Program-made: the position numbers and the translations under genes | Assembly (NCBI RefSeq): GCF_000233955.1 | Contig: NZ_JH376593.1 | Location: forward strand, 62,001 to 126,000 | Direction: 5' to 3' | Length of the DNA stretch: 64,000 nucleotides | Origin: Paraprevotella clara YIT 11840 | Lineage (GTDB): Bacteria > Bacteroidota > Bacteroidia > Bacteroidales > Bacteroidaceae | Notes under the pieces: generated by a model | Databases searched by the model: none | The model's input: only the letters and a program-made list of their open reading frames with translations | Told to the model about the DNA's origin: nothing | Shown: positions 44,264 through 53,338 of the stretch, one piece after another | Layout of the letters: each line of letters opens with the position of its first letter | Numbering within the stretch: the first letter of the stretch is position 1

Positions 44264-45094
44264 TCAAAGGCTCCACTCCGGCTTACGCTTTTCCAAAAAA
44301 GCCCGTCCGCCTTCCTGAGCCTCATCGGTCATATAGTAAAGCATCGTGGCATCCCCGGCCAGTTCCTGAATACCGGCCTGTCCGTCCAGTTCGGCATTCA
44401 GCCCCACCTTTATCATACGCAAAGCCAACGGACTGAGCTGCATCATCTCCTCCGCCCACGCCACATATTCGTCTTCCAATTCGGCCAAAGGTACCACCTT
44501 GTTGACCAGTCCCATGTCGAGGGCTTCCTGAGCATTATACTTCCGGCACAGGAACCATATCTCACGGGCTTTCTTCTGCCCTACGACACGAGCCAGATAA
44601 GAGGAACCGAAACCGGCGTCAAAACTCCCTACGCGCGGACCGGTCTGTCCGAAAACGGCATTGTCCGAAGCTATCGTCAGGTCGCACACCACATGGAGCA
44701 CGTGGCCTCCGCCGATGGCAAAGCCATTGACCGCCGCAATCACGGGCTTGGGCAACGAACGGATTTGTTTTTGCACCTCCAACACATTCAAACGGGGCAC
44801 ACCGTCGTCCCCGACATATCCCCCGTGCCCTTTCACGTGCATGTCACCCCCGGAACAAAAGGCCTTGTCGCCCGCTCCGGTCAACACGACCACACGGACA
44901 TCGCGCCGCTCGCGACAAATATAGAACGCGTCGCTCATCTCCGACACCGTACGCGGCGTAAAAGCGTTGCGCACCTGCGGGCGGTTGATGGTGATACGGG
45001 CAATACCGTTATAAAATTCAAAAAGAATATCCTCGTATTCTTTCAAAGTCGTCCATTCTCTGTTCATATCCTTTATCTTAAAAAGTTCTTCCAT
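44264..45094 (-). CDS. menB: 1,4-dihydroxy-2-naphthoyl-CoA synthase
   Basis: A 276-residue crotonase-fold enzyme that closes the naphthoquinone ring from o-succinylbenzoyl-CoA. Motifs are [38 protein letters not shown] and [44 protein letters not shown], typical of MenB rather than generic enoyl-CoA hydratases. Its start overlaps the end of menD by 22 bases. It is the last gene of the upstream half of the split men operon. Confidence 0.96.
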   Translation of the reverse strand: MEELFKIKDMNREWTTLKEYEDILFEFYNGIARITINRPQVRNAFTPRTVSEMSDAFYICRERRDVRVVVLTGAGDKAFCSGGDMHVKGHGGYVGDDGVPRLNVLEVQKQIRSLPKPVIAAVNGFAIGGGHVLHVVCDLTIASDNAVFGQTGPRVGSFDAGFGSSYLARVVGQKKAREIWFLCRKYNAQEALDMGLVNKVVPLAELEDEYVAWAEEMMQLSPLALRMIKVGLNAELDGQAGIQELAGDATMLYYMTDEAQEGGRAFLEKRKPEWSL

Positions 45095-46752
45095 TCCTCC
45101 TTTATCGCATGATAATAATTCCGTTGCTCTTCGGCATCGGTCTCCGCATCGGTAAACACTTCCAACAAGACAGGAGCCGTGGCTGCTTCGTCCAGCAAAT
45201 CATCAAGGGCAGCCAGAAGGGACACGGTATCCGTGGCACGTAAATAGGTGAATCCCTGCGATTCGGCCCAACCTGCCGCCGATGCACCATGAGAAGCCGT
45301 CACGAAACGCCGCGTATCTCCCGCCATGTCCAACCCGGGCAAGGCATGAAAAATGGCCCCACCGCCGTTGTTCAACACCACGATGCGGAGGTTGGAACGT
45401 ACATGGCCGTTCCATAACGCATTCATATCATAAAAGAAACTCAAATCGCCTACAAGCAGGAAATTCAGGCGGTCGGACACTGCCGCATAACCCACCGCAG
45501 CCGACACGGAACCCTCAATGCCGTTCACTCCCCGGTTGCACTGCACTTCCACACCTTCGGGCAGGCGGCACAATTCCGCCAGACGCACGGCCGAACTGTT
45601 GGCCAAATGGAGCACTGCATGGGGTGGCAATGCCTCCAACACGCGCCGCACGGCATATATCTCGGAATATCCGGTTTCCGGAGAGGCCAACCGGGCACAA
45701 CTTTCATGCCACAACTGCGCATACGCCCCGCACGGCAAAGCCTCCGACCGGAAAAACAAACGGAAGAAATCAGCAGGAGAAGCCTCCACAACCGTGGTCA
45801 ACGCACAAAACAAATCCGCCGGAAGGCCGTCCGGCGAAACATGCCAATGCACCAACGAAGGCATACGCCTCAGGAACTGTTTCAAACGTTTCGACACGAC
45901 ATGACCGCCTACGGTAATCACCAAGTCCGGGCGCAACGCCTGCAAGTCTTCCTCACGGGCTGCATACAACAATGCATCGAAGCCCCGTACCGCATCCGAA
46001 GCCGACGGACAATTCCCCAGCACTTCTGTCAACCAAGCCACACGGCCGCCGGACAGACAGGCCGCTACACCCACCGCCTCGTCCGAAGACATCTGCCCCG
46101 ACACGACCAGTACCCGCCGGTACTTGGGAAGCTCTTCTTTCAGGAAGAAAGCCAAAGTCCGTCCCTCATCGGACATGTCCCGCCGTACCATACGCCGGAC
46201 GGAAGGCAAAGCTTCCGCCGTAAAATGAAACAACGGTTCGGAAAGGGGCACATTGATATGCACCGGCCCGTAACCGTGGTGGTCCACTTCGAGCAAGGCT
46301 TCATTGACAAGCCGGTTGGCATACCACTCATCTTCCTCGGTACGTACCTCGGGCAGGTTGACCGCCTTCCGCACCAAACCACCGAAAACACCCGGCTGCG
46401 GCAAAGTCTGCCCGTCCATCTGCCCTATCCAAGCTGCCGGACGGTCGGCGGAAACGACTACCAAAGGCACCCGCCGGTAGAACGCCTCGCATACCGCCGG
46501 ATAGAGGTTGAGCAAAGCCGAACCGGAGGTGCAACAGACCACTACGGGAGCCTGCACGTGCAACGCCAATCCGATGGCGAAGAAACCGGCACTGCGCTCG
46601 TCCGTCACCGAAAAGCATTCAAAACCGCCGCACGTGGCAAAAGCCTGTACCAACGGCACATTGCGGCTACCGGGACACAACACCGCCCGGCGTACCCCAT
46701 GCGCACGCAGCAAGGCCACAAGCTGCAACACGTTTTTCTTATCCGAATACAT
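45073..46752 (-). CDS. menD: SEPHCHC synthase (2-succinyl-5-enolpyruvyl-6-hydroxy-3-cyclohexene-1-carboxylate synthase)
   Basis: A 559-residue thiamine-diphosphate enzyme that joins isochorismate and 2-oxoglutarate. N-terminal PYR-domain landmarks are [31 protein letters not shown] and [17 protein letters not shown] (cofactor-activating Glu). The ThDP-binding motif is near [17 protein letters not shown]. Length is normal. It overlaps menF by 14 bases and menB by 22 bases, so the genes are translationally coupled. Confidence 0.96.
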   Translation of the reverse strand: MYSDKKNVLQLVALLRAHGVRRAVLCPGSRNVPLVQAFATCGGFECFSVTDERSAGFFAIGLALHVQAPVVVCCTSGSALLNLYPAVCEAFYRRVPLVVVSADRPAAWIGQMDGQTLPQPGVFGGLVRKAVNLPEVRTEEDEWYANRLVNEALLEVDHHGYGPVHINVPLSEPLFHFTAEALPSVRRMVRRDMSDEGRTLAFFLKEELPKYRRVLVVSGQMSSDEAVGVAACLSGGRVAWLTEVLGNCPSASDAVRGFDALLYAAREEDLQALRPDLVITVGGHVVSKRLKQFLRRMPSLVHWHVSPDGLPADLFCALTTVVEASPADFFRLFFRSEALPCGAYAQLWHESCARLASPETGYSEIYAVRRVLEALPPHAVLHLANSSAVRLAELCRLPEGVEVQCNRGVNGIEGSVSAAVGYAAVSDRLNFLLVGDLSFFYDMNALWNGHVRSNLRIVVLNNGGGAIFHALPGLDMAGDTRRFVTASHGASAAGWAESQGFTYLRATDTVSLLAALDDLLDEAATAPVLLEVFTDAETDAEEQRNYYHAIKEEWKNFLR

Positions 46753-47863
46753 CAGTCCCTCCTTTCGAGATTACATATTTCATGGTCTGCAACTTACGTT
46801 CCGTCTCCATCCATTCTTCTTCGCACACGGAAGCCGGCAAGATCCCGCCCCCGGCATACAGGCGGATTTTTTCCGCCCCTTCGCCACATTGCATGCATCG
46901 CAAATTCACATACAAAGCCGTCTTCCCTTCCGGCTCCCACCGTCCGAGGAAACCGGCATAATAGCTGCGGTCATATCCTTCATGCGACAGGATGAAGCGG
47001 AAAGCATCTTCCTTGGGCAACCCGCATACGGCAGGCGTAGGGTGTAAAGCCTGCAAGATGTCCCCCAAGGCTTCGACCGAAGAGAGACGTAAACGAATAT
47101 CGGTTTTCAAATGAGCCAGTTCTCCGGCCGTAGCCGTATAAGGCCCTTCCAAAGTGAACCGAACACCTCGTTCGCGCAAGCAACCGCCGATATATTCCGT
47201 CACGAAAGCTTGTTCGCGGATGTTCTTTTCCGACCACGGAGCTGTCAACTTCCCCTCCTGCAGGAATTGCGTACCGGCCAAAGCCACCGTACGATATTCC
47301 CCTTTGCCTCCGGCCAAAAGGATTTCGGGCGTAGCCCCCAACCAGAAACCGGTCTGCGGCGTATGGAACAAATACACATAAGAATGTACATAACGGCGAC
47401 AGGCCGCCGTGAAAGCCCGTGCCCATGAAAAGCCATGGGGAAAAGCATCCGTACAACCACGCGAAAGCACCAACTTCTGAAAATCTCCGGCACGAAGCGC
47501 ACCGGAAAAAGCACGAAAAGCCTCACGATACTCCTTCGACGGCTGCTCCTCCAACCGTCCGCAAAAAGGCATCGGCGCAGGTGCCTCTACCTCATCGGAA
47601 CATACAGCCCGGGATATACCGACCTCTATTTCTTCCTCCAAGGGAAGCAACCATAAAGGATGCCCCTCTCCGAACCGAAAAGGGGCAAATACAAAACCAG
47701 TCTTCCCGTCGTTGGACGGGAAGACTTCAAAAGATTGCAGGGAAGACCGTGCCGCCCGTATGCCGTGGCAAACCCTTTCCCCCGGTTCACGGTAGAACAC
47801 GAAGGCTTCTCCCCCCTTAATCCATTCATCTATTACCGCCTCGTCGTTCCGCATGCGGCTCAT
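46739..47863 (-). CDS. menF: isochorismate synthase
   Basis: A 374-residue chorismate-binding enzyme, making isochorismate for menaquinone. The conserved C-terminal half has FQKLVLSRGC, GATPEILLAGGKGEYRTVALAGT, TAPWSEKNIREQAFVTEYI, HPTPAVCGLPKEDAFRFI and GYDRSYYAGFLG. The N-terminal part is shorter than in E. coli MenF. The menD-menB context makes a siderophore (EntC) role unlikely. The start shares ATGA with the end of the HAD-hotdog gene. Confidence 0.95.
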   Translation of the reverse strand: MSRMRNDEAVIDEWIKGGEAFVFYREPGERVCHGIRAARSSLQSFEVFPSNDGKTGFVFAPFRFGEGHPLWLLPLEEEIEVGISRAVCSDEVEAPAPMPFCGRLEEQPSKEYREAFRAFSGALRAGDFQKLVLSRGCTDAFPHGFSWARAFTAACRRYVHSYVYLFHTPQTGFWLGATPEILLAGGKGEYRTVALAGTQFLQEGKLTAPWSEKNIREQAFVTEYIGGCLRERGVRFTLEGPYTATAGELAHLKTDIRLRLSSVEALGDILQALHPTPAVCGLPKEDAFRFILSHEGYDRSYYAGFLGRWEPEGKTALYVNLRCMQCGEGAEKIRLYAGGGILPASVCEEEWMETERKLQTMKYVISKGGTDVFG

Positions 47864-49092
47864 TTCCGTTTCATCACGCTATTCATCACCCGGATGGATG
47901 AGACCAACTTCTCTGTAGAGGTAAACACATCCACATTCCACACATGTGAAGAGCGCCCTTTATGCACAATCGTGGCCACAGCCCTCACCGTATCTCCCTC
48001 GTGAGCCGAAGAGATATGGTTGCCACTCACTTGCATTCCCACTACGAATTCATCGGGATTGCATATCACCATTGAGCCTAATCCGGCTACCGTCTCTGCC
48101 AAAGCCAGCGTAGCCCCGCCATGCAAGATGCCGAAAGGCTGGCGCGTGCGGTGGTCCACCGGCATGGTGGCTTCTATCCGCTCATGGGAAGCATACGTAT
48201 ATTGTATGCCCAAGTTCCCCATCAACGTAGTCTGCGCCTGCGCATTCAAGGCATCGAGCGGAATCTCGCTTTCACGCACTTCGGCCAGAAAAGCGTTTTC
48301 CACAGCCACAGCCACACCGTCTTCATTGTTGGAAAGGGTCACATAGTCGGCACAACGTTTCACCGAATCCGGGGCATTCCCCATGGCAATACCCAAATCA
48401 GCCAATTGCAACATGGTCACATCGGCCACGCCGTCACCGAACACCACAATCTCGTCCGTCTTGATGCCCTCCATTTCCATGATGACGCCCAACGTATTGG
48501 CTTTGTCCACCCGGCTGCCCACCACTTCCAGAAAATACGGTTCGGAACGGAACACATCCAATACACCGTTCAAACGACGCTTCCAATGGTTCTCCAACCC
48601 CACCAAAGCTTCCTCGTCATCGCTCACCAACATACATTTGCAAGGCGGGTAATCTATTGCCGCAGAGAAAAACTCCTGATGCTCCAACTTCATGCCGTTC
48701 AAGGCCGCTTCGGCTTGCACATGCGGATCATCCGGGTTATTCGTCACGACCGTATCCCCGTTATAAGTAAGGATAGAAAAACCGTTTTTCTCGGCTTTCT
48801 TCTCCAAATAAGTGATATGTTCCGGATTGATACGGCGTTCAAATACCACCTCTCCGTTGGAAGCGTTAATCACCTGGCCACCGTTATAAGAGAGGATATA
48901 CCCGTTATATGTACCCAATTCCAGTTTCTTGGCCAATGGCAACAAACCGTAAGTGGGACGTCCCGATGCCAACATGATGCGTACGCCCATCTGCTGCACT
49001 TTGAGCAACGTGTTCAGCGTCCGCTTGCTAATCTCCTTCTCGTCGTTCAACAGTGTCCCGTCCACGTCGAGCACTAACATTTTATATTTCAT
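47860..49092 (-). CDS. Cof-type HAD hydrolase fused to a hotdog thioesterase
   Basis: A 410-residue fusion. Residues 1-270 are a Cof-family HAD phosphatase: LVLDVDGTLLND (nucleophile Asp), MLASGRPTYG and VVFGDGVADVTMLQLADLGIAMGNA. Residues about 275-410 are a PaaI-type hotdog thioesterase: RQPFGILHGGATLALAETVAGLGS, GNHISSAHEGDTVRAVAT and SSHVWNVDVF. It heads the men operon with a 4-base overlap to menF. The hotdog half is therefore a good candidate for the missing 1,4-dihydroxy-2-naphthoyl-CoA thioesterase (MenI function). The HAD substrate is unknown. Confidence 0.9.
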   Translation of the reverse strand: MKYKMLVLDVDGTLLNDEKEISKRTLNTLLKVQQMGVRIMLASGRPTYGLLPLAKKLELGTYNGYILSYNGGQVINASNGEVVFERRINPEHITYLEKKAEKNGFSILTYNGDTVVTNNPDDPHVQAEAALNGMKLEHQEFFSAAIDYPPCKCMLVSDDEEALVGLENHWKRRLNGVLDVFRSEPYFLEVVGSRVDKANTLGVIMEMEGIKTDEIVVFGDGVADVTMLQLADLGIAMGNAPDSVKRCADYVTLSNNEDGVAVAVENAFLAEVRESEIPLDALNAQAQTTLMGNLGIQYTYASHERIEATMPVDHRTRQPFGILHGGATLALAETVAGLGSMVICNPDEFVVGMQVSGNHISSAHEGDTVRAVATIVHKGRSSHVWNVDVFTSTEKLVSSIRVMNSVMKRK

Positions 49093-49119
49093 ACTCCCAC
49101 GTTTTTTTATTCATGTACA

Positions 49120-49127
49120 CAAATATA
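49120..49127 (-). promoter_or_regulatory. -7 element for the men operon
   Basis: TATATTTG on the minus strand, 28 bases before the ATG at 49092. The -33 match is weak. Confidence 0.45.
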
Positions 49128-49202
49128 GTGAAAGCCTTTCAGAAAAGAAGACGGAAGAAGTAGTTTATCGCAAAGCTTCACGTTTTTTAGGGAACGACAC
49201 CA

Positions 49203-49246
49203 ATAAAAAAAGCTGCCCCGCGCCTCATTTTCCGGCGCAGGACAGC
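49203..49246 (-). terminator. terminator after the 1175-residue secreted-protein frame
   Basis: On the minus strand GCTGTCCTGCGCC pairs with GGCGCGGGGCAGC (two G-U pairs) and is followed by a run of T. It lies 30 bases past the stop codon at 49277. Confidence 0.8.
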
Positions 49247-49276
49247 CACTCCTAATAAATAGTCTTTAGCAAAACA

Positions 49277-52200
49277 TTATTTAACTAATACCTTAACCGC
49301 CTTTTTCGTACCATCACTCATCAAGTCCTGACGGATGTAGATACCGCGCTGCTTCGGTCCATCCACACGTACACCGTTGATGGTGTACCATACGGAACTT
49401 ACCACCGTAACCGCACCGTCGGCTGACACACCGTCAATGCCATCCACGAAACCATCCGGCCTGTTGGCATCGCCATCCCCGTAGTAGTAGAGGCGGAAGT
49501 TATCGAAGCATGACCAGTCGTTCGTCAGCATACCCGTCTTGCGGACACCCAATACCGGCTCTTCACCTTCGCCCACGTAGAAATACGTGTCGCACTCATA
49601 CTCTCCGTCTTCGAAAGCCAATGCAGCTCCTGCCGGTTGGTCCACAATGAAATGGTACAGCATGTCGGATTTCGGGAACAGGGAATCGGGCAAAGCCACA
49701 TCACTGATGTCATACTTCAATTCACTGACGTGCTCAAAAATGGAAGGTAACTTCTCGCTCCAATTACCGTCACCGCATTTAACGAACAATTCCGCATTTT
49801 GGGCATCCGCGCTGTCGCGACGTGCTACGCCTGCATCGATAAATCCACCCGCACGATAGAAACCGTTCATAATGACACGGTAATAACCCGCAGGAGCGTT
49901 GTACAAAGGTTGGTAAACCTCGCTGCTGTCGTTATAGATTTCAAAGAGCATGGCATCTTTCACCCCCGTCATTCCGTTCAAAGACTCTACAGTCCAACCA
50001 TCGGAAGACTTAGTATCCACAATTTCTCCATCGTTGTTCTCGCTCTTGGTCTGGAAACTCGGATTGATGATCAATCCCGTGGCATCCACAGGTTTGTCCT
50101 TGTTAGCCGTGGTGAAGTCGATATGACCGCTTAGCATCTTGGAATAAGCTTTGTCCAGACGGACGGAATAATCGTTGATTTCGTCCAAAGTGGCGAATAT
50201 ACCCTCTCCGCCAATCTTATTATCAAGGATTTCTCCAACCAAACGTTCCAATTCATCATAGCCTTCGGTACCGACATACTCTTCATAGCTGCCTTCACCC
50301 ACACCACTCATCTTGTCCTTATGGTTCGTAACCTTTATATTCAATGCGGCAGCGGCCGATATCGCCTCTTGGTCTAACTTGATAGCTGCATTCAGAGCTA
50401 CCGTATGCTCTTCATAAAGCTCGGGAGTCAGGTCCGCAACGGCATTGGCAGCTTCTATGGCTTTGGTCAAGGCATCCTTGGCCTCCTGCGTAGTCAGAGT
50501 ATCAGACGAAAGCATGGCATTGGCATCCCGCAAGAGAGCATCCAAAGCCGTATATGCTCCATCCATGTTGTCGGCCCCCAGGTATTCCACTTGGAAATTG
50601 TCATATACCACCCAGGCAGCATCCCAAGTCACGCCCGACATCCTGAGGCCTAAGCGGAGCTTTCCGTCTTCGCCTACATAACAAGTCACCGCATTGAGAT
50701 AGTTGTCCGGCGACTGGTCAAAGACAGCACGTGCGGCAGCCGTTCCATAGCAAAACCATTTCCCATCCAAAGAAGCGTCAGTGGGGAATGATATTTGCTC
50801 ACAGTTTTCGGCCACATTCTCTTCTTGCGGGCAAGCTGTCACATGGAGAAGCGGTTCGGAAGCATCGTTACCGAAAAGGTAAGCCAATATGTCGTTCGTC
50901 TTGTCGCCTTCCTGGCCCCATCCTTCATGCCACGAGTTATTATTGGTAGAACTAGGGGAATAATAGCCTTGCATTGTAATCCGGTAAGACCCCTGAGGCA
51001 AATTGGTAATTTCCTGATAAACTTCCCAATCCTTTCCGCTCCATACTTCCGACAGTGAATTGTTTTGGTTGTAACTGCCATCACCTGTCTTGGTCCATCC
51101 GTCCGCATTGGCATCCCAACCGGGGTTCACCATTATCCCGGTCACATTATTGGTCTCGCCATTTATCAACGCATTCTTCACACAAGATATCCACAGCCTG
51201 TCGGCACGGGGCTGAATGCTGTCCAGTTCCAAAGGATTAAATGTCCTATTTTCATAAGCATCTTCCAGACCGCTCAAATATGCCTCATACTCCGGGAAAG
51301 CCTGATCTGCATAGGCTGATTCATCCCATGCCTCAGAAAGTTCGACCGTTTTAGCTGTCAATGCGTCATAGGCTTCCACATCGGCTTTCAACGTATCCAT
51401 GCCGGCCTGCAACGACTTGACCATAACCCCCACTGCCTCTTCATCGATGTCCGGGTTTGATGCCGCCTGCTTTACCGTCTCGAGCAATTCTTTGTACTTG
51501 GCTTCACCGGCTGCGGAATATTTCTTCTGTTGAAGGTCGTAACCGTTCTTCAATTCTTCGGCCTGTGTAAGGACATTCTCCAGGATTCCGGCCACGCCGC
51601 CTTCTCCTTTCCCCAAATATTCCAACTTGAAATTATCAACAGCCACCCAGTTGCAGTTCGTATTGACGGTCTTGAACCCTATTTTGATAGTCCCGTCCAT
51701 GGCGAAGAATTCCAACACCGTATTGCGCGGATAGGGGTCAGTCTCAGAAACGACCCCATCCCTTAAACCGCCGAACTCCAAGCTATGGGCTTCTGCGCGC
51801 GATTCGATACCGCTGTTTTCTGCATAAATGTAGACCCCATACGGAGTTTTCGCCCTGTCCCCCTGTTGGTAACCAATAGTATTGGCTGTCAGACGGTATT
51901 TCCCGACCGGCATATTCTCCAAAACCTGAGATACTTCCATCGGGCTGTTTGCCAAATTGTTTTGGTTGGAAGCATCGGCCCAAGTCCATTTCTCTGCAAA
52001 ATTCTGCATTTTGTATTCATTCGCGGGGGTCTCATAGCTAACGGACTGGACACCGGGTGAACCTACGGTGGTCCATCCATTTGTCGTGCCATCGTCAAAC
52101 GCACTATTCGTAATCACATTGGTAAAGTCCACCGGGGTTTCCGGTGTGGCACTCGAACTTTGCCAATCCACGATGGCCTGCTTCAAACTGGCAGCGGCAG

Positions 52201-52953
52201 CCTCTACTTCTTCCACCGTAGCGGCAGGATTATTATAGATACCGGCATATTCCCCATAATCCGTAAATCCAATTTCATCCGCCTTGTTCAATTGTTCCTG
52301 TAACTGCTTCTTGGCATGGAAAGCTTCATAAACCGCCGGAGTCACGAACTTCCATTCGTCACCGGCATTTTCATATCCGGCCGTACTTTTATCAACCAAG
52401 GGGTCTACCGTGGTCTTCCCTTCTGATACGGCTATATACGAATTGGCATACAACGCACTGTTTGCCTCTACACCGTAAAGCTTGTCTTCATCAATCACTT
52501 TAATCTTATATGTACTGTTTCCTTGCGGCACGATTTTCCACAAGATATGGCCTGTTTTGTTATGATCAACATAGATTTCTGTGCCTCCTGTATTGATGAA
52601 CAACTCATGGTATCCCCCGTTGGTCGGCGCATTCATCATGCTTAGGCGCCATCCCTTAGCGGTGGAATACTCTTCATCGGTTTCCGGACGCCGGCTCAAC
52701 TCATAATCATCCCCGTAGTTCAACGTCACCTCTTGGCCTGTATTATCCACCACAAGGCGAGTACCATCAGGTCGTTGGTTGGACATGAACTTCTGCGTGG
52801 CCACATGATAAACGTAGTACAGCCACCCGTTCCATCAGTGGCCAAATTCGGCTCTACAAATTGCAACTCCGGGCCGTCCCATGCGGCCCATAAAGGTAAG
52901 GTGGATGATGTCGCACCACACAGTGCCATGATGGCAAGTAATCTGTTTTTCAT
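49277..52953 (-). pseudogene. large secreted multidomain protein interrupted by a frameshift near its N-terminus
   Basis: Two overlapping frames make one gene. Bases 52953 down to about 52828 encode a start and signal peptide (MKNRLLAIMALCGATSSTLP, then LWAAWDGPELQFVEPNLATDGTG). From about 52825 the protein continues in the -1 frame as WLYYVYHVATQKFMSNQ and runs open for over 1170 residues to 49277. One missing base in the GGG at 52826-52828 explains the break. The long part holds at least three jelly-roll-like modules, each ending in a DNF+LEYLG-type motif (VAVDNFKLEYLG, VVYDNFQVEYLG, SCFDNFRLYYYG). It ends with a WYTINGVRVDG...GIYIR tail. It is a paralogue of the 940-residue protein. A sequencing error would also explain the break. 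Confidence 0.7.
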
Positions 52954-53156
52954 CTCAATGAAATTTAAGTTAATTAATTGATATTCTCATGCTCTCCAGC
53001 CTTTCGGTCGGGAAAGTCGATGCTTATCCACTGGTAGAACCTCAAGACATTGCAAATGTAACGAGTAATCCTTTTCCTTTCATTGGACTATTTAAACTTA
53101 AATTAGGATTATATCAGCAAAAAGGTATTTTTCTCATATTTGTCAAGGAAAAGCAC

Positions 53157-53259
53157 TCCATAAAATCAATCTGCGCCAAATGAAAAATCGTTTGCAGCAG
53201 ATTGAAAAATCACTTGGCGCAGAACGATTTTTCGTTCTGCGCCAAGTGATTTTATCATT
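53157..53259. repeat. 22-base-period repeat in inverted orientations (locus 4)
   Basis: On the minus strand, units lie at 53222-53201 and 53200-53179, with a third, diverged unit at 53178-53157. A plus-strand unit starts at 53237. The CAAACGATTTTTC core is shared with loci 1 and 2. Where the orientations meet, 53206-53227 and 53232-53253 form a perfect 22-bp inverted repeat with a TTTT loop. The rest of the 385-base gap (52954-53338) holds no gene I can support. Confidence 0.75.
53206..53253 (-). terminator. 22-bp perfect hairpin after nuoN
   Basis: A hairpin of 22 bp with a 4-base loop lies 86 bases after the nuoN stop. On the minus strand it continues into TTTTTC, so it could terminate the complex I operon. 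Confidence 0.5.
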
Positions 53260-53338
53260 TCAACCTACTGATTTTATGCAAATTAGAACAAAATAGCCCG
53301 AAGTCGGATTGTTAATCCTTTTTAGACAAAAAGGATTC

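Noticed and set aside
52726-52953. Programmed -1 ribosomal frameshifting to join signal peptide and secreted protein
   Set aside because: The join (ACGGGTGG) lacks a slippery heptamer of the usual type and no downstream pseudoknot is obvious. A simple single-base loss is the easier explanation.
6645-53259. The 22-base-period repeats as CRISPR arrays
   Set aside because: Units are contiguous and degenerate with no unique spacers, only two to four units per site, and no cas genes are in the window.
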